Source: a virus
IMG/VR virus record: IMGVR_UViG_3300031706_000592
Span: 1 to 32,220 of that record
Direction: 5' to 3' (one strand)
DNA length: 32,220 nucleotides
This document shows positions 8,674 through 16,595 of the stretch, piece by piece. The first letter of the stretch is position 1. Each line of letters begins with the position of its first letter. The translations under genes and the position numbers were made by a program. The notes beneath the pieces are model-generated. The model did no database searches. It saw nothing but the letters and a program-made list of their open reading frames with translations, and had not been told where the DNA came from.

Positions 8674-10632
8674 TTACTCCTGTCGAGTCATCTCGTTGAA
8701 GAACCCTACCCACCTTGCGCTTGTAACTGTGCATGGGAGATATGAAGGGTTAATTAGTTTGATTTTTACTGTTGTTCCATCAGATCTTACGGGCGCATCA
8801 AACACGCCATCTAGTAGATCAGGAGATGCCTGTATAGAACCTCCAACAGTAGATCCATTGAACGTATAAGTTTTAGAGGGACGCAAGTGTGGAGTTACTA
8901 CAGCTTGTAAAAACGCTGAGTCTTTATAGTCAAAGTAAATACGTTTAAGCTGAAGCCTACCTGTCGTTACTGTTGCATTATCATTACCTTCTCTAAGGTA
9001 CTGTTTAGACAACTCAACAGACATTGTGTAGTTTATACCCAAGTATATAGGCACTCCTGACTTGTCCCCAGCTAACGTAAACCTTCCTTTAAAGAACCCG
9101 TTACCAGCATTAAAGCTAGGTGTAACTGTAAGAGGATTAATAACAATACCCTTAGATCCAGCAGGAGAGTTTTCCGTAGTCGTGACGGCAGTCATCTTTG
9201 TAAAGTCTAAAGCATAGTCGCTGACAAAAGTCGTAAGCTGTGTCGATGAATCATAAGTACCTACAATGTACTGTAAAGCATCAAGCCTTACAGGGTATTT
9301 AAATTGGGAAGGTTTCTCGTTTTCATTTAAAGATATTTTCTCTACAATTAAATTCCCACCTCTTGTGAGGGCAATGTAAATGTGACCATCTAAATTAGTA
9401 AAGTTTTGGATTACAGTTCCTGTTCCAAAAGACCACTTACTCCATGATGATTGTGCTTTCTCTTCGCCATTCCAAAAGGTTTTGTAAACGTATATTGTAG
9501 AACGGTCTGTGCCACTAAGGGCCATTATTGTTCCTGTAACAGTGTCACTAACCAAGTGAGTTATAGGTGCGGGAACGTAACCAGAAGCGTGAATAAGAAC
9601 ATCGTTAGCTGTGTGTCCAACCGAAGTGTCGCTGTAATAGTATTCAAACAAAACAGCACTGCTTCCACTCTTAGATGCGAAGTATAGTTCATCTCTAAAT
9701 CCTAAAGGTCGGCACAAATGCTCTGATGTATACTTGGTCGCTACGTCAATTTGAGCAGTTAATGGGGTGAGGGCTTCATTACTAGTTAACTCAAACTGTG
9801 CATTATCTGACGAGCAAAACAAAGCCTTGCGAAACGGAACTATAGCTCGTATTCGGTTAACAGATGACGTTGAGGCCGTCCTACCAAAAGGGTCAGAATC
9901 AATTACCTGACCAGCAGTTTTGGGCCAGAAGTTTGTATAGTCTCCAGCCGCAGAAAAGAATACAGTTTCATCAGACGCAATAGCAAGGCGATCACGGTGG
10001 AAAGTTAAATCCGATATTTGATTGCCTACAAAATCTGGGGAAGGAATTACTGCTTCTGCTGCTGCTCCAGTAAGTCCTGTGTTTGGACGCTGGTTCCATG
10101 ATGTGTACATCTGGAATGTGAAAGTACCATCAGCATTTCTAATAAGCTGGTGAGGCATCGTGTCATAGTGAAAACCCCCAGAGGCGTATATAGCCACAGT
10201 CTTTAATCTATTAGCTATAAAGGTTGTATCACCAACGGTTGCAAAAGATAAATCCTGAGAGGGGTTAGATGTTGCTAAGTAATTTAATGCGGTATAAGGC
10301 GCAGTAACTGTATGTATAGAACCATTAGAACCATAAACATTTATTGTAGCGTGTGCAGAACTACTAGTAACGTCTGACACTCCATTATAGCCAATAACTA
10401 CTAGATACTTTTCGTTAGAGTCTCGCTCATAACTATAAAAAGCATGATCGTTATAGGTTAGCAATGTGTCTGCGAAAAATTGAGTACCCGGTCTTTTGCT
10501 GAACCCACCTGAGACTACAGAGAACATAACATTCTCAGCATCTTCTACCTGACCGGGCAGTCTTACAGTACTTGGTTGACGACTTACGCCTTGGTACATG
10601 GTACGGAGGGTTTGCTCGACCAGTTTACCCAT
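8674..10632 (-). CDS. Tail tubular protein B, gp12-like
   Basis: This 652-residue protein starts MGKLVEQTLRTMYQGVSRQP and continues with PGQVEDAENVMFSVVSGGFSKRPGT. That is the typical start of T7 gp12-type nozzle proteins, in which the conserved stretch reads QGVSQQP and then RPPT/RPGT. The rest is beta-rich, as expected for the tail nozzle. The frame is open upstream to 10680, but GGGAG lies just before ATG 10632, and this start begins two bases after the gp11 stop. Length is somewhat below T7 gp12 (794 residues). It follows gp11 as in T7 and should form the lower tail. Confidence 0.93.
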   Translation of the reverse strand: MGKLVEQTLRTMYQGVSRQPSTVRLPGQVEDAENVMFSVVSGGFSKRPGTQFFADTLLTYNDHAFYSYERDSNEKYLVVIGYNGVSDVTSSSAHATINVYGSNGSIHTVTAPYTALNYLATSNPSQDLSFATVGDTTFIANRLKTVAIYASGGFHYDTMPHQLIRNADGTFTFQMYTSWNQRPNTGLTGAAAEAVIPSPDFVGNQISDLTFHRDRLAIASDETVFFSAAGDYTNFWPKTAGQVIDSDPFGRTASTSSVNRIRAIVPFRKALFCSSDNAQFELTSNEALTPLTAQIDVATKYTSEHLCRPLGFRDELYFASKSGSSAVLFEYYYSDTSVGHTANDVLIHASGYVPAPITHLVSDTVTGTIMALSGTDRSTIYVYKTFWNGEEKAQSSWSKWSFGTGTVIQNFTNLDGHIYIALTRGGNLIVEKISLNENEKPSQFKYPVRLDALQYIVGTYDSSTQLTTFVSDYALDFTKMTAVTTTENSPAGSKGIVINPLTVTPSFNAGNGFFKGRFTLAGDKSGVPIYLGINYTMSVELSKQYLREGNDNATVTTGRLQLKRIYFDYKDSAFLQAVVTPHLRPSKTYTFNGSTVGGSIQASPDLLDGVFDAPVRSDGTTVKIKLINPSYLPCTVTSARWVGFFNEMTRQE

Positions 10633-10634
10633 GA

Positions 10635-11231
10635 TTATCTCCCGTAAAGTGAATGGTTTCGGCCTACTACATACCGACAATAAGGACTGTCAGTAAGAGC
10701 ATTTGAATCATCGGCCTCTGCTTCTGCGTCCATTAATGCTGCATAAGCTTCTTGCTCTGCGCGTACAGCGAATTGATCAGCCGCTACAGAACCTAGTTCG
10801 GATTCTTGGAATCGTCTAGCTGCTTTAGCTGTTATGTAAAGCTGTAGTTCAAGAGTTAAATCGCTTATGTCTCGTTCCCAAACAATGTCTACAGTCAGGG
10901 CTTTATCAAAGGTAAATTTGTGTTTATCTACATCGTATAGATGAAATTGATTTAGGTATTTTCTAACAGACACGTTAATTTGTTTGTCTGTACCTACCGT
11001 GTCTATACGGAGAACAGTGTCTGATAAAGGAACTGTTTTATCAGCGGTAAGGCTTAAAAGGTAACTACGCTCTAAATTACACATCCAACCTTTGGCTTGT
11101 ATTTCGCGTGATACCCTGTCTAGAATTCGTTCTGCTGATTCTGCATCGGGCAGACCAGAAGATAATGATGATACTGGATCTTCGCCAATTGACTCAAGGA
11201 TCTGATTGACGGCATCGAGTTTGGTTAACAT
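10635..11231 (-). CDS. Tail tubular protein A, gp11-like
   Basis: This 198-residue protein is the adaptor ring that joins the portal to the nozzle. The N-terminal sequence LDAVNQILESIGEDPVSSL followed by AERILDRVSREIQAKGWMCN matches the T7 gp11 pattern (AVNDILASIGEPPVSTL, RILNKINRQIQSRGW). Length is close to T7 gp11 (196). The frame extends upstream to 11261, but ATG 11231 has GAGG five bases before it and begins with the conserved segment, while the extension runs into the terminator hairpin. It is the first gene after the capsid terminator. Confidence 0.95.
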   Translation of the reverse strand: MLTKLDAVNQILESIGEDPVSSLSSGLPDAESAERILDRVSREIQAKGWMCNLERSYLLSLTADKTVPLSDTVLRIDTVGTDKQINVSVRKYLNQFHLYDVDKHKFTFDKALTVDIVWERDISDLTLELQLYITAKAARRFQESELGSVAADQFAVRAEQEAYAALMDAEAEADDSNALTDSPYCRYVVGRNHSLYGR

Positions 11232-11247
11232 AAGAACCTCGTAGATG

Positions 11248-11277
11248 AAAAAAAGCCCCACCCGTGAAGGTGAGGCT
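11248..11277 (-). terminator. Rho-independent terminator after capsid gene (T-phi position)
   Basis: Minus strand: AGCCTCACC, loop TTCACG, GGTGGGGCT, then a run of seven T. One base pair is a T-G wobble. It lies between the capsid stop and the gp11 start, the place where T7 has its T-phi terminator, which makes capsid messages more abundant than tail messages. Confidence 0.88.
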
Positions 11278-11304
11278 TGTAGTTCTAATTAAAGAACGTG
11301 TAGA

Positions 11305-12294
11305 TTATGAAGATGCTGAAGTTAATTCAATAGCACACTCAGGACGCAAAGTACCGTGGCCTGTCAACATCTTGGCAACCAAGAAGTCTTCCAAACGACG
11401 AGTGTCACGCTCTGATTCAAAGCCAATATCCATTAACTTAACAGTAGCTACTGCATCAGCAGTCCAGATACAACCTGTGGTGGTTGCATAGTTTGCGCGG
11501 TACTTTGAGTACACACCAGCAGCAGACGTTTCGTCAGTGTTAGGCATGTTCAAAGATTTAACTACTTGAACACCATCGATGTTAAGAGTTTGAGCGCGTC
11601 CTTCAATACCACCAGCACCGCTGTGGCGAAGGTCTTGGTCTAATACTAAGAACTGACCGTTAGCATCTTTAGCGAACTTGATCTTGTTAAATGTCTCAGC
11701 AGTTACAGACATATAACGTGCCTGTTCTTCTGGTACTGACAAGTTGAAGAACTTTAAGTTAGCTAGACGGATCGCGTCAATCCACTGAGCACCAGTAGTT
11801 GAGGAACCAAGACCAAAGATCTTGTCACCACCGGGGAATGGGCCATCAGCGGCAGTACGAGCAGCCTTGATGATTTGACGGAATACGTTCTTATCGAATA
11901 CACGCGCTAACGCACGACCCATCTGGGCTGAGTACTCAGAGCGTACATCGAAGTGTGACAACATAGAATCGATGTCAGATAGTGCAGTGTGTGATACTAA
12001 GATGTCATCGATGGTGATAGAAATCTCACCTGTTTCGATTTCAGTGCCCATCATCTCAGTGCCCGGTACATGATACTCGGCAGATGCCTTCCATGTTTTA
12101 GGGAAACGGAATGAACGCTGACCACCACCAACAGTTTTCACGTTGTGCTTGTCAAGAGTTACGGTTGCAAGATCGAATGCGGTTAATACTTCACCACCGA
12201 AAACGTCTAAAAATAAGCCACGATTGTCAACTGGCCCTGTTGTTTGTCCCTTACCAAATCTTACTGGTGAGGATGTAATGCTAGAAATAGCCAT
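11305..12294 (-). CDS. Major capsid protein, gp10-like
   Basis: This 329-residue protein matches the T7 gp10A family. LFLDVFGGEVLTAFDLATVT corresponds to the T7 VFGGEVLTAF segment, and HFDVRSEYSAQMGRALA corresponds to HYDVRSEYTSQLGESLA. Length is near T7 gp10A (345). The fold should be HK97-like. It lies between scaffold and gp11 and is followed by a terminator 28 bases after its stop. A 236-bp leader precedes it. An AGGG lies about eight bases before the start. I see no slippery site that would clearly make a gp10B-type longer form, and the frame closes before the terminator. Confidence 0.96.
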   Translation of the reverse strand: MAISSITSSPVRFGKGQTTGPVDNRGLFLDVFGGEVLTAFDLATVTLDKHNVKTVGGGQRSFRFPKTWKASAEYHVPGTEMMGTEIETGEISITIDDILVSHTALSDIDSMLSHFDVRSEYSAQMGRALARVFDKNVFRQIIKAARTAADGPFPGGDKIFGLGSSTTGAQWIDAIRLANLKFFNLSVPEEQARYMSVTAETFNKIKFAKDANGQFLVLDQDLRHSGAGGIEGRAQTLNIDGVQVVKSLNMPNTDETSAAGVYSKYRANYATTTGCIWTADAVATVKLMDIGFESERDTRRLEDFLVAKMLTGHGTLRPECAIELTSASS

Positions 12295-12398
12295 GATAAT
12301 GCCCTGTAATAAATAAGTATAAAATGTCGATATAAAGTTTTAAGTTGTAGTTAAACAAAGATTGTCTGTCGTAACAGGTCAGTGAATAGTAACGTCTA

Positions 12399-12413
12399 AA
12401 GAGCGCACGGAAT
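12399..12413 (-). promoter_or_regulatory. Degenerate copy of the phage promoter-like element before capsid
   Basis: Minus strand ATTCCGTGCGCTCTT shares 11 of 15 positions with the element core ATTGTCGGCGCTCTT seen at 26.8 and 32.0 kb, including the last eight bases. Its place before the capsid gene suits a phi10-like promoter. The match is short and could be chance. Confidence 0.3.
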
Positions 12414-12505
12414 TAACCCACATAAACTAGCCTAGTCATGTCAGGGTTGGGGATGTGCGACCTTATCGTAGGTATCGCTGGCTTGGCGTTACCCTAAGAA
12501 TGGTT

Positions 12506-12521
12506 GCCTCCCGAAGGAGGC
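12506..12521 (-). other. UUCG-capped hairpin after scaffold stop
   Basis: Minus strand GCCTCC-TTCG-GGAGGC forms a perfect 6-bp stem with the very stable C(UUCG)G tetraloop, nine bases after the scaffold stop codon. No T run follows, so it is more likely an RNA stability or processing structure than an intrinsic terminator. Confidence 0.6.
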
Positions 12522-12530
12522 GGTATGATA

Positions 12531-13337
12531 CTAGTATTGGTCTAGGTCATATGTGGAGACTGACATCTTATCGATGACAGATTGACGGAATGTTGGATTA
12601 GACTTGTACTCTGGGTTTGACATGTCTATCTTCATTTCCGCTCGACTACGGTAACCCGAAGCGGTATTACCTAACTCGTTGCCTAACATTAAGTTAGGCT
12701 CTGCGTTCTGTCCCATGCGGGATTTAATTGCATCAGCAGCCATTTTCCAATTTTCTCCATTTAGCGTATCGTTGTACGCTTCCTTATCTTCAGCACTAAG
12801 GTTGTTTTCAGCCCATGCATTTATCTTTCCCCACTCCTCTTCACCACCCACATACTCAAGGGCAGATTTGGACTCAGCGTCCATACGGAACTTTAGGTTA
12901 TCAACATAAGAGTCGATTAGACTTGCATCAACACCTGTAGCTATGAGGGCATTTTTAGCCTCATCACTTAGGTTACCTTCCTGCTGTATTTGCTGGATCA
13001 ATGAGTCAACGTCAAGGCCAGCGTTGCTGACTATATTAAGGGCAGCATTATCGGTATCCGCTTCTGGTGCGGCCTCAGTGCTTTCCTCGCCTTCCGTTTC
13101 CGTATCGGGTGATCCCCCTTTCATACGGTACTCCAACTCAGCAGCGTGTGCTTGCCAGTTGTACTCACCTGTCTCAGCATTATAGAATTTGTCCTGTCCG
13201 TTCTCTGGTTTGAGAGGGATGGGGGCTGAGTCTATATTCTCACTTGATGGGGTTCCATGACCCGCTTTGAATTCGGCAGCTTTTTGCTGGTTATATTCAT
13301 CGGAGCCATTCTCTGGTTGTGTAGCTTGTTCAGTCAT
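12531..13337 (-). CDS. Scaffolding (capsid assembly) protein, gp9-like
   Basis: This 268-residue acidic protein is rich in Glu, Asp and Gln. It has a disordered first 90 residues and a helical middle (EEWGKINAWAENNLSAEDKEA, WKMAADAIKSRMGQ). This layout and its place between portal and capsid match T7 gp9, which guides procapsid assembly and is then released. The segment LDVDSLIQQIQQEGNLSDEA resembles the same region in other podovirus scaffolds. It lies 28 bases after the portal stop. Confidence 0.88.
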   Translation of the reverse strand: MTEQATQPENGSDEYNQQKAAEFKAGHGTPSSENIDSAPIPLKPENGQDKFYNAETGEYNWQAHAAELEYRMKGGSPDTETEGEESTEAAPEADTDNAALNIVSNAGLDVDSLIQQIQQEGNLSDEAKNALIATGVDASLIDSYVDNLKFRMDAESKSALEYVGGEEEWGKINAWAENNLSAEDKEAYNDTLNGENWKMAADAIKSRMGQNAEPNLMLGNELGNTASGYRSRAEMKIDMSNPEYKSNPTFRQSVIDKMSVSTYDLDQY

Positions 13338-13365
13338 TTAGTATCCTGTTTGAGTAGCGAAGGGG

Positions 13366-14877
13366 CTACATGCCCCCTTGCTCCACTGCTTGTTGTGCCA
13401 TAGCTGCACCGCCAGCTTCCGCTGCTGCACCCATGCCTTGTTCAACTTGACGTTGCTGTCGTTTCTGAGCCACTTCATCTTCGGTGTTAACCGCATCCTC
13501 AAGGGATAGACCGTTAAACGCCTTACCTAACAACTTTTCCCAACGAACATAGTCGAGAATTTCTGGAGGTAGACCTTGTAGGAATTGAAGAGCAGAGCCT
13601 ACGCGCTGAACATCTTGCTCACGACCTAGACTTTCTAGACCCGTTAGAACTGTTGGTTCAACCACGCCTTCGGGCCACGGTGGTAACTTACCTTGCGATT
13701 GCATCTGAGTGATTAGTCGGTTAAGACGAGCAGACTGCATGTCACGCGACAGCATTGAGAACGCTCCACCAAGGGAACCTTCCAACTCTTCTGCCATCAT
13801 CTTCAGTTCATATGCTGTGACACGCTCACCTTCACGCTGTACGCTAGAGTTCATCAAGAATGCCGCAGCTATCTCTCGCTTCTTCTCGTCCAGTTCAGCT
13901 TTAGCAACCTGTAAACCAGGCGCGTTTTGATAGGCTAACATTCCAATGTCTTCGGGGTTACCAACGACATACTCACCGTTATCAGCCTTAGACAAACGTC
14001 TGCGTAGGTTAAGACCACCAGCAGCGTTAGGGCGAATCATCATGATATGTCGTGAGGCTAATGCCGCACCGTCTAACATTGATTTAGACAACCCGTCCAC
14101 AGCCATTAGATCGCCTAAATGCTCTTCACATTTACCACGACCATAGTCTTCTCCAATAACGGAAGTCCACCGTAGCGCGTTGAACGGACATACATCATAT
14201 GTTCCTACGCTATCAGGAACCTTGCTGCCACTAATTTCTTGATGCACATCGAACTTACCTTCCTTGTTATATTTACAAGAGGTATAGATAGGCACACGTT
14301 GAGTCGGGGCGTCTTCAGCTTTTAGCATTGAACGCACAGATGCAGGTAAGTTGTTGGGAGAGAAATATTCTTCAATGATTATCTCTGTCACATCACCTGT
14401 CATGTCCCTCACAACCACATACTGGTCTAATCGAAATACTCGCATACGGTTGTCGGGCAGAACCTGTTCTAAGGCGTTACCTGTCGTTATAAGATATTGT
14501 AGAGTTAGGTGCGTAGGTTGCCGCCACTGTTTTCTCTCAATCTCATTACTGATAGCTTTCTCAGATAGTGCTAAACCACGCTCTGTTTCTTGATCAGTTT
14601 CCATTTCGCCTTGGGCCATCAATATTTCAGATGGTATTTGAAGACGGAATGAACTCATGCCCGGTGGGTACATGGCAATCATTAAACGACTAGCTAAGCT
14701 CACTACCGCTCTAGCACCAAGCCCTTGATAGGGGGCTGGTAGGACGGTGTGTGAGTTGTGTCCTTGGGGTGGTAGTAATGCAGGGATAGTTATTGCTGAA
14801 CACTCCCGTGCGCGAGTAAGGAAAGGCTCACGCCTACTCTTTAACTGTTCGTATCGGCCTTGGGTTGTATCAGTCAT
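13366..14877 (-). CDS. Portal (head-tail connector) protein, gp8-like
   Basis: This 503-residue protein matches the T7 gp8 family. It opens with YEQLKSRREPFLTRARECSA and has PYQGLGARAVVSLASRLMIAMYPP, the conserved region for T7-like portals. CPFNALRW and GEDYGRGKCEEHLGDL follow, and then ERVTAYELKMMAEELEGSLG. Length is close to T7 gp8 (536). GAGG six bases before ATG supports the start. The dodecamer should form the DNA entry and exit pore. It lies between the gp7.3-like gene and the scaffold. Confidence 0.96.
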   Translation of the reverse strand: MTDTTQGRYEQLKSRREPFLTRARECSAITIPALLPPQGHNSHTVLPAPYQGLGARAVVSLASRLMIAMYPPGMSSFRLQIPSEILMAQGEMETDQETERGLALSEKAISNEIERKQWRQPTHLTLQYLITTGNALEQVLPDNRMRVFRLDQYVVVRDMTGDVTEIIIEEYFSPNNLPASVRSMLKAEDAPTQRVPIYTSCKYNKEGKFDVHQEISGSKVPDSVGTYDVCPFNALRWTSVIGEDYGRGKCEEHLGDLMAVDGLSKSMLDGAALASRHIMMIRPNAAGGLNLRRRLSKADNGEYVVGNPEDIGMLAYQNAPGLQVAKAELDEKKREIAAAFLMNSSVQREGERVTAYELKMMAEELEGSLGGAFSMLSRDMQSARLNRLITQMQSQGKLPPWPEGVVEPTVLTGLESLGREQDVQRVGSALQFLQGLPPEILDYVRWEKLLGKAFNGLSLEDAVNTEDEVAQKRQQRQVEQGMGAAAEAGGAAMAQQAVEQGGM

Positions 14878-14886
14878 ACCCTACCT

Positions 14887-15123
14887 CTATAAACTTAGAC
14901 CGCTTCCGCTGCCATTCTTAGGGTTGGCTGAGTAGCCTCCAAGTTGGATGCGAAAAGACTTACGGCCTTTTTTCTTAGCTTGTTCTTCGTTGCTTTTTAC
15001 AGCAGCCGTGTTGACCTCTTTTTGCTTTTCCTTTGCCTTCACCACTTTTGGTTTAGGGGCAGGGGCAGCAGCTACAGGTTCGGGAGCAGCAGGAGCAGAG
15101 GGAGAACTAAATAGATTGCACAT
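14887..15123 (-). CDS. gp7.3-like tail assembly / host range protein
   Basis: This 78-residue protein has three parts: a Pro/Ala-rich N-terminal part, a Lys-rich middle (KPKVVKAKEKQKEVN), and a C-terminus reading KKGRKSFRIQL then GSGSGLSL. T7 gp7.3 has the same build: Lys/Ala-rich, ending GGKKSLSVARSSGGGINI. It also lies directly before the portal gene. In T7 this protein is needed for adsorption and tail assembly. Its ATG overlaps the stop of the preceding 33-codon gene (TAATG), so the two are probably translationally coupled. Confidence 0.6.
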   Translation of the reverse strand: MCNLFSSPSAPAAPEPVAAAPAPKPKVVKAKEKQKEVNTAAVKSNEEQAKKKGRKSFRIQLGGYSANPKNGSGSGLSL

Positions 15124-15224
15124 TATTTCTCTTCCTCTTTTTTAGTTTTCTTAACTGCCTTTTTAACTTCAGTAACTGGGGGTGCTTTAACTACGGTATT
15201 ACGATTGTGTTTTAAAATGCCCAT
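15123..15224 (-). CDS. Lys-rich small protein, 33 aa, unknown
   Basis: It starts inside the 3' end of the acetyltransferase gene and stops on the start codon of the gp7.3-like gene (TAATG). It begins MGILKHNRNTVVKAPPVTEV and ends in AVKKTKKEEEK. An AAGGA lies about nine bases before the ATG. The tight overlap on both sides and the ribosome site favour a real gene. The KKAVKK segment recalls the N-terminus of T7 gp7.3, so it could be a detached part or companion of that protein. This is inference from composition. Confidence 0.5.
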   Translation of the reverse strand: MGILKHNRNTVVKAPPVTEVKKAVKKTKKEEEK

Positions 15225-15687
15225 TGGGATTTATCCTTGTATAAAAGTGACCTGAGTGTTTAAACCCTGCTGCCTCATATAACCTGCCTGTCTCTTTAAT
15301 AAACAAACCTGTAGTTAATCCTAGGTTAATGCGGGTTGCTCCTAAATCTACTGCCCACTTGTCATACTTTTTAAGTAGTCGTATAGCAGAGGATGATCCT
15401 CGTTGTTCTGGGTGAACATAAAGAAATAGATCACAGGTAGAAATTGTAGGGCCAAAGTATTCGGTTACAGCTACCGCGCCTAACATTCCTGTTATTTGCC
15501 CATCAGTTGTGGACACGAATAGAGATGCTAAGTCAGGGTGATCTAGTGATAAGTGTGCTAGTTCTAAAAGCTTGTTTTCATCCAAAGGCAGTTCCCTATA
15601 TACGGGACTCTCTTGGTGCATTAGGTTTGCTAACTCAAGCATAGAAGGAAAGTCTTCTTTAATGCACTGGCGTATCTGTCGATTCAT
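15199..15687 (-). CDS. GNAT-family N-acetyltransferase
   Basis: This 162-residue protein has the GNAT fold pattern. An N-terminal IRQCIKEDFPSMLEL helix is followed by a central strand ending ISTCDLFLYVHPEQRGSSSAIRL, which corresponds to the acetyl-CoA binding motif A (V-x-P-x-x-R-G/S). A final RLYEAAGFKHSGHFYTR matches motif B (YE..GF). The substrate cannot be told. A perfect AGGAGG six bases before ATG gives the start, which lies inside the end of the upstream gene. It is the second gene of the virion block. Confidence 0.82.
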   Translation of the reverse strand: MNRQIRQCIKEDFPSMLELANLMHQESPVYRELPLDENKLLELAHLSLDHPDLASLFVSTTDGQITGMLGAVAVTEYFGPTISTCDLFLYVHPEQRGSSSAIRLLKKYDKWAVDLGATRINLGLTTGLFIKETGRLYEAAGFKHSGHFYTRINPNGHFKTQS

Positions 15688-15874
15688 CAGCTTCCTCCTG
15701 CCATACCATTAGTTCATCAATCAGTTCTCGCATTCCCGCATAGCGGTGTGCTGATATTTCTGATTCGTTGTACGCAATACACTTAGCAGGGTAGTGCTTA
15801 TGGAGAAGAACTAAAAGTTCGCGGGATGATACTGGAAATTCTGGAAGAGTTTGCTCTTCGTTTTCATTACTCAT
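15659..15874 (-). CDS. Unknown protein, 71 aa, first gene of virion block
   Basis: It begins MSNENEEQTLPEFPVSSREL and has LLVLLHKHYPAKCIAYNES in the middle. It is acidic at both ends and probably helical. The frame is open upstream to 15919, but the extension would run through the promoter-like element. ATG 15874 has AGAGG about eight bases before it. It overlaps the acetyltransferase start by 29 bases, and the two genes may act together. No family was recognised with confidence. Confidence 0.7.
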   Translation of the reverse strand: MSNENEEQTLPEFPVSSRELLVLLHKHYPAKCIAYNESEISAHRYAGMRELIDELMVWQEEADESTDTPVH

Positions 15875-15891
15875 TTTGATACCTCTGGCAT

Positions 15892-15907
15892 GAGCGCCGA
15901 CAATGGG
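15892..15907 (-). promoter_or_regulatory. Candidate phage RNAP promoter before virion genes (copy 1)
   Basis: Minus strand CCCATTGTCGGCGCTC is identical to the core of the elements at 26.8 and 32.0 kb and is followed by A-TGC where they have T-TGC. It stands directly after the thyX terminator and 18 bases before the first gene of the block, which suits a class III-type promoter. Bases further upstream differ from the other copies. Confidence 0.6.
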
Positions 15908-15908
15908 C

Positions 15909-15946
15909 AAAAAATACACTATCAGAGGGGGAATTCTCCGATAGTG
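15909..15946 (-). terminator. Rho-independent terminator after thyX
   Basis: Minus strand CACTATCGGAG, loop AATTCCCC, CTCTGATAGTG, then TATTTTTTG. It is an 11-bp stem with one C-A mismatch. It closes the replication/nucleotide block 11 bases after the thyX stop and abuts the candidate virion-block promoter. Confidence 0.87.
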
Positions 15947-15956
15947 CTAAGTGTGT

Positions 15957-16595
15957 TTAGGTAGTTAAGGCTACCCAAGATATGGGGTATAGGGGTTTGA
16001 GAATATCTTGAACCTCTTTTGCTAGGTCCTGGATTTCTTTTTGAGCATGAGGATCAGTCCGTTGTTTAAAGAACCGTGCATAGGCTGATAACGAACCTGT
16101 CCAATACCAGCTCACTTCAGTACCTTGAGGCAGCATAAAACGGGCTTGTTCGGGACACATTCCACCAGCAACAGCCATTTCGTAAGACTCATGACACATA
16201 GTGTTTACAGTCTGGAAGTGACGCTGCCAGTATTTATTACCTGTCGGATGAAAGTCCTCTCCCGACCCCTGCTTTACGCTTTCTGTCGGGGCCTTTCTAA
16301 ACTGATCAGGTATAAAGAAAGTAGGATTAGAACGTATATACCTGCGAGACTCTTCATTCTCAGAGAATCCAACCTTATGTTTGAAGCACTGTGTCCGAAT
16401 CGGAATAGGTGCGGTCATACGCAAGGTAATAGATGTGTGAGAGAACGGCGTCCAGTGATGATGTTTAGCTAGGTAGTTAATTAACCCCGAATCCCTTCCA
16501 CCATCAAACTCAAGTCCGTCAGCGCCGAAGGATACTCTTGCTGCTTTGACAACAGAGGCATCGTTGCCCATGTGATCTATGTATTCAACCTTCAT
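15957..16595 (-). CDS. thyX: FAD-dependent thymidylate synthase ThyX
   Basis: This 212-residue protein should make dTMP from dUMP using methylene-tetrahydrofolate, NAD(P)H and FAD. Residues 72-86 read KHKVGFSENEESRRY, the phage variant of the ThyX signature RHRxxSxNExSxRY. HHHWTPFSHTSITLRM upstream and SWYWTGSLSAYARFFKQRTD with HAQKEIQDLA near the C-terminus are also ThyX features. Its start overlaps the upstream gene's stop. It is the last gene before the block terminator and supplies thymidylate for genome synthesis beside NrdA/B. The first and third signature Arg are Lys and there is one extra residue before the Ser, as I recall in other phage ThyX. Confidence 0.95.
   Translation of the reverse strand: MKVEYIDHMGNDASVVKAARVSFGADGLEFDGGRDSGLINYLAKHHHWTPFSHTSITLRMTAPIPIRTQCFKHKVGFSENEESRRYIRSNPTFFIPDQFRKAPTESVKQGSGEDFHPTGNKYWQRHFQTVNTMCHESYEMAVAGGMCPEQARFMLPQGTEVSWYWTGSLSAYARFFKQRTDPHAQKEIQDLAKEVQDILKPLYPISWVALTT

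Larger units (their letters stand above)
12295..12530 (-). other. Capsid gene leader, 236 bp without a gene
   Basis: This is the longest gap inside the virion block. On the minus strand it starts with a stable hairpin (12506-12521). A second weaker hairpin (GCGATACC with GGTCGC, about 12457-12478) follows, then a stretch with partial similarity to the phage promoter-like element (about 12399-12413), and then an A/T-rich 90-base leader to the capsid start. No ORF with a ribosome site was found. The T7 equivalent carries the phi10 promoter, so a promoter is expected here. Confidence 0.55.

Noticed and set aside
12506-12521. UUCG hairpin as a terminator after the scaffold gene
   Set aside because: The stem is perfect but no T run follows on the minus strand, and capsid must be transcribed through it.
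16300-16360. KHK in place of RHR as evidence that ThyX is inactive
   Set aside because: The rest of the signature and flanking motifs are intact, and Lys variants are known to me from other phage ThyX proteins, so loss of function is not indicated.
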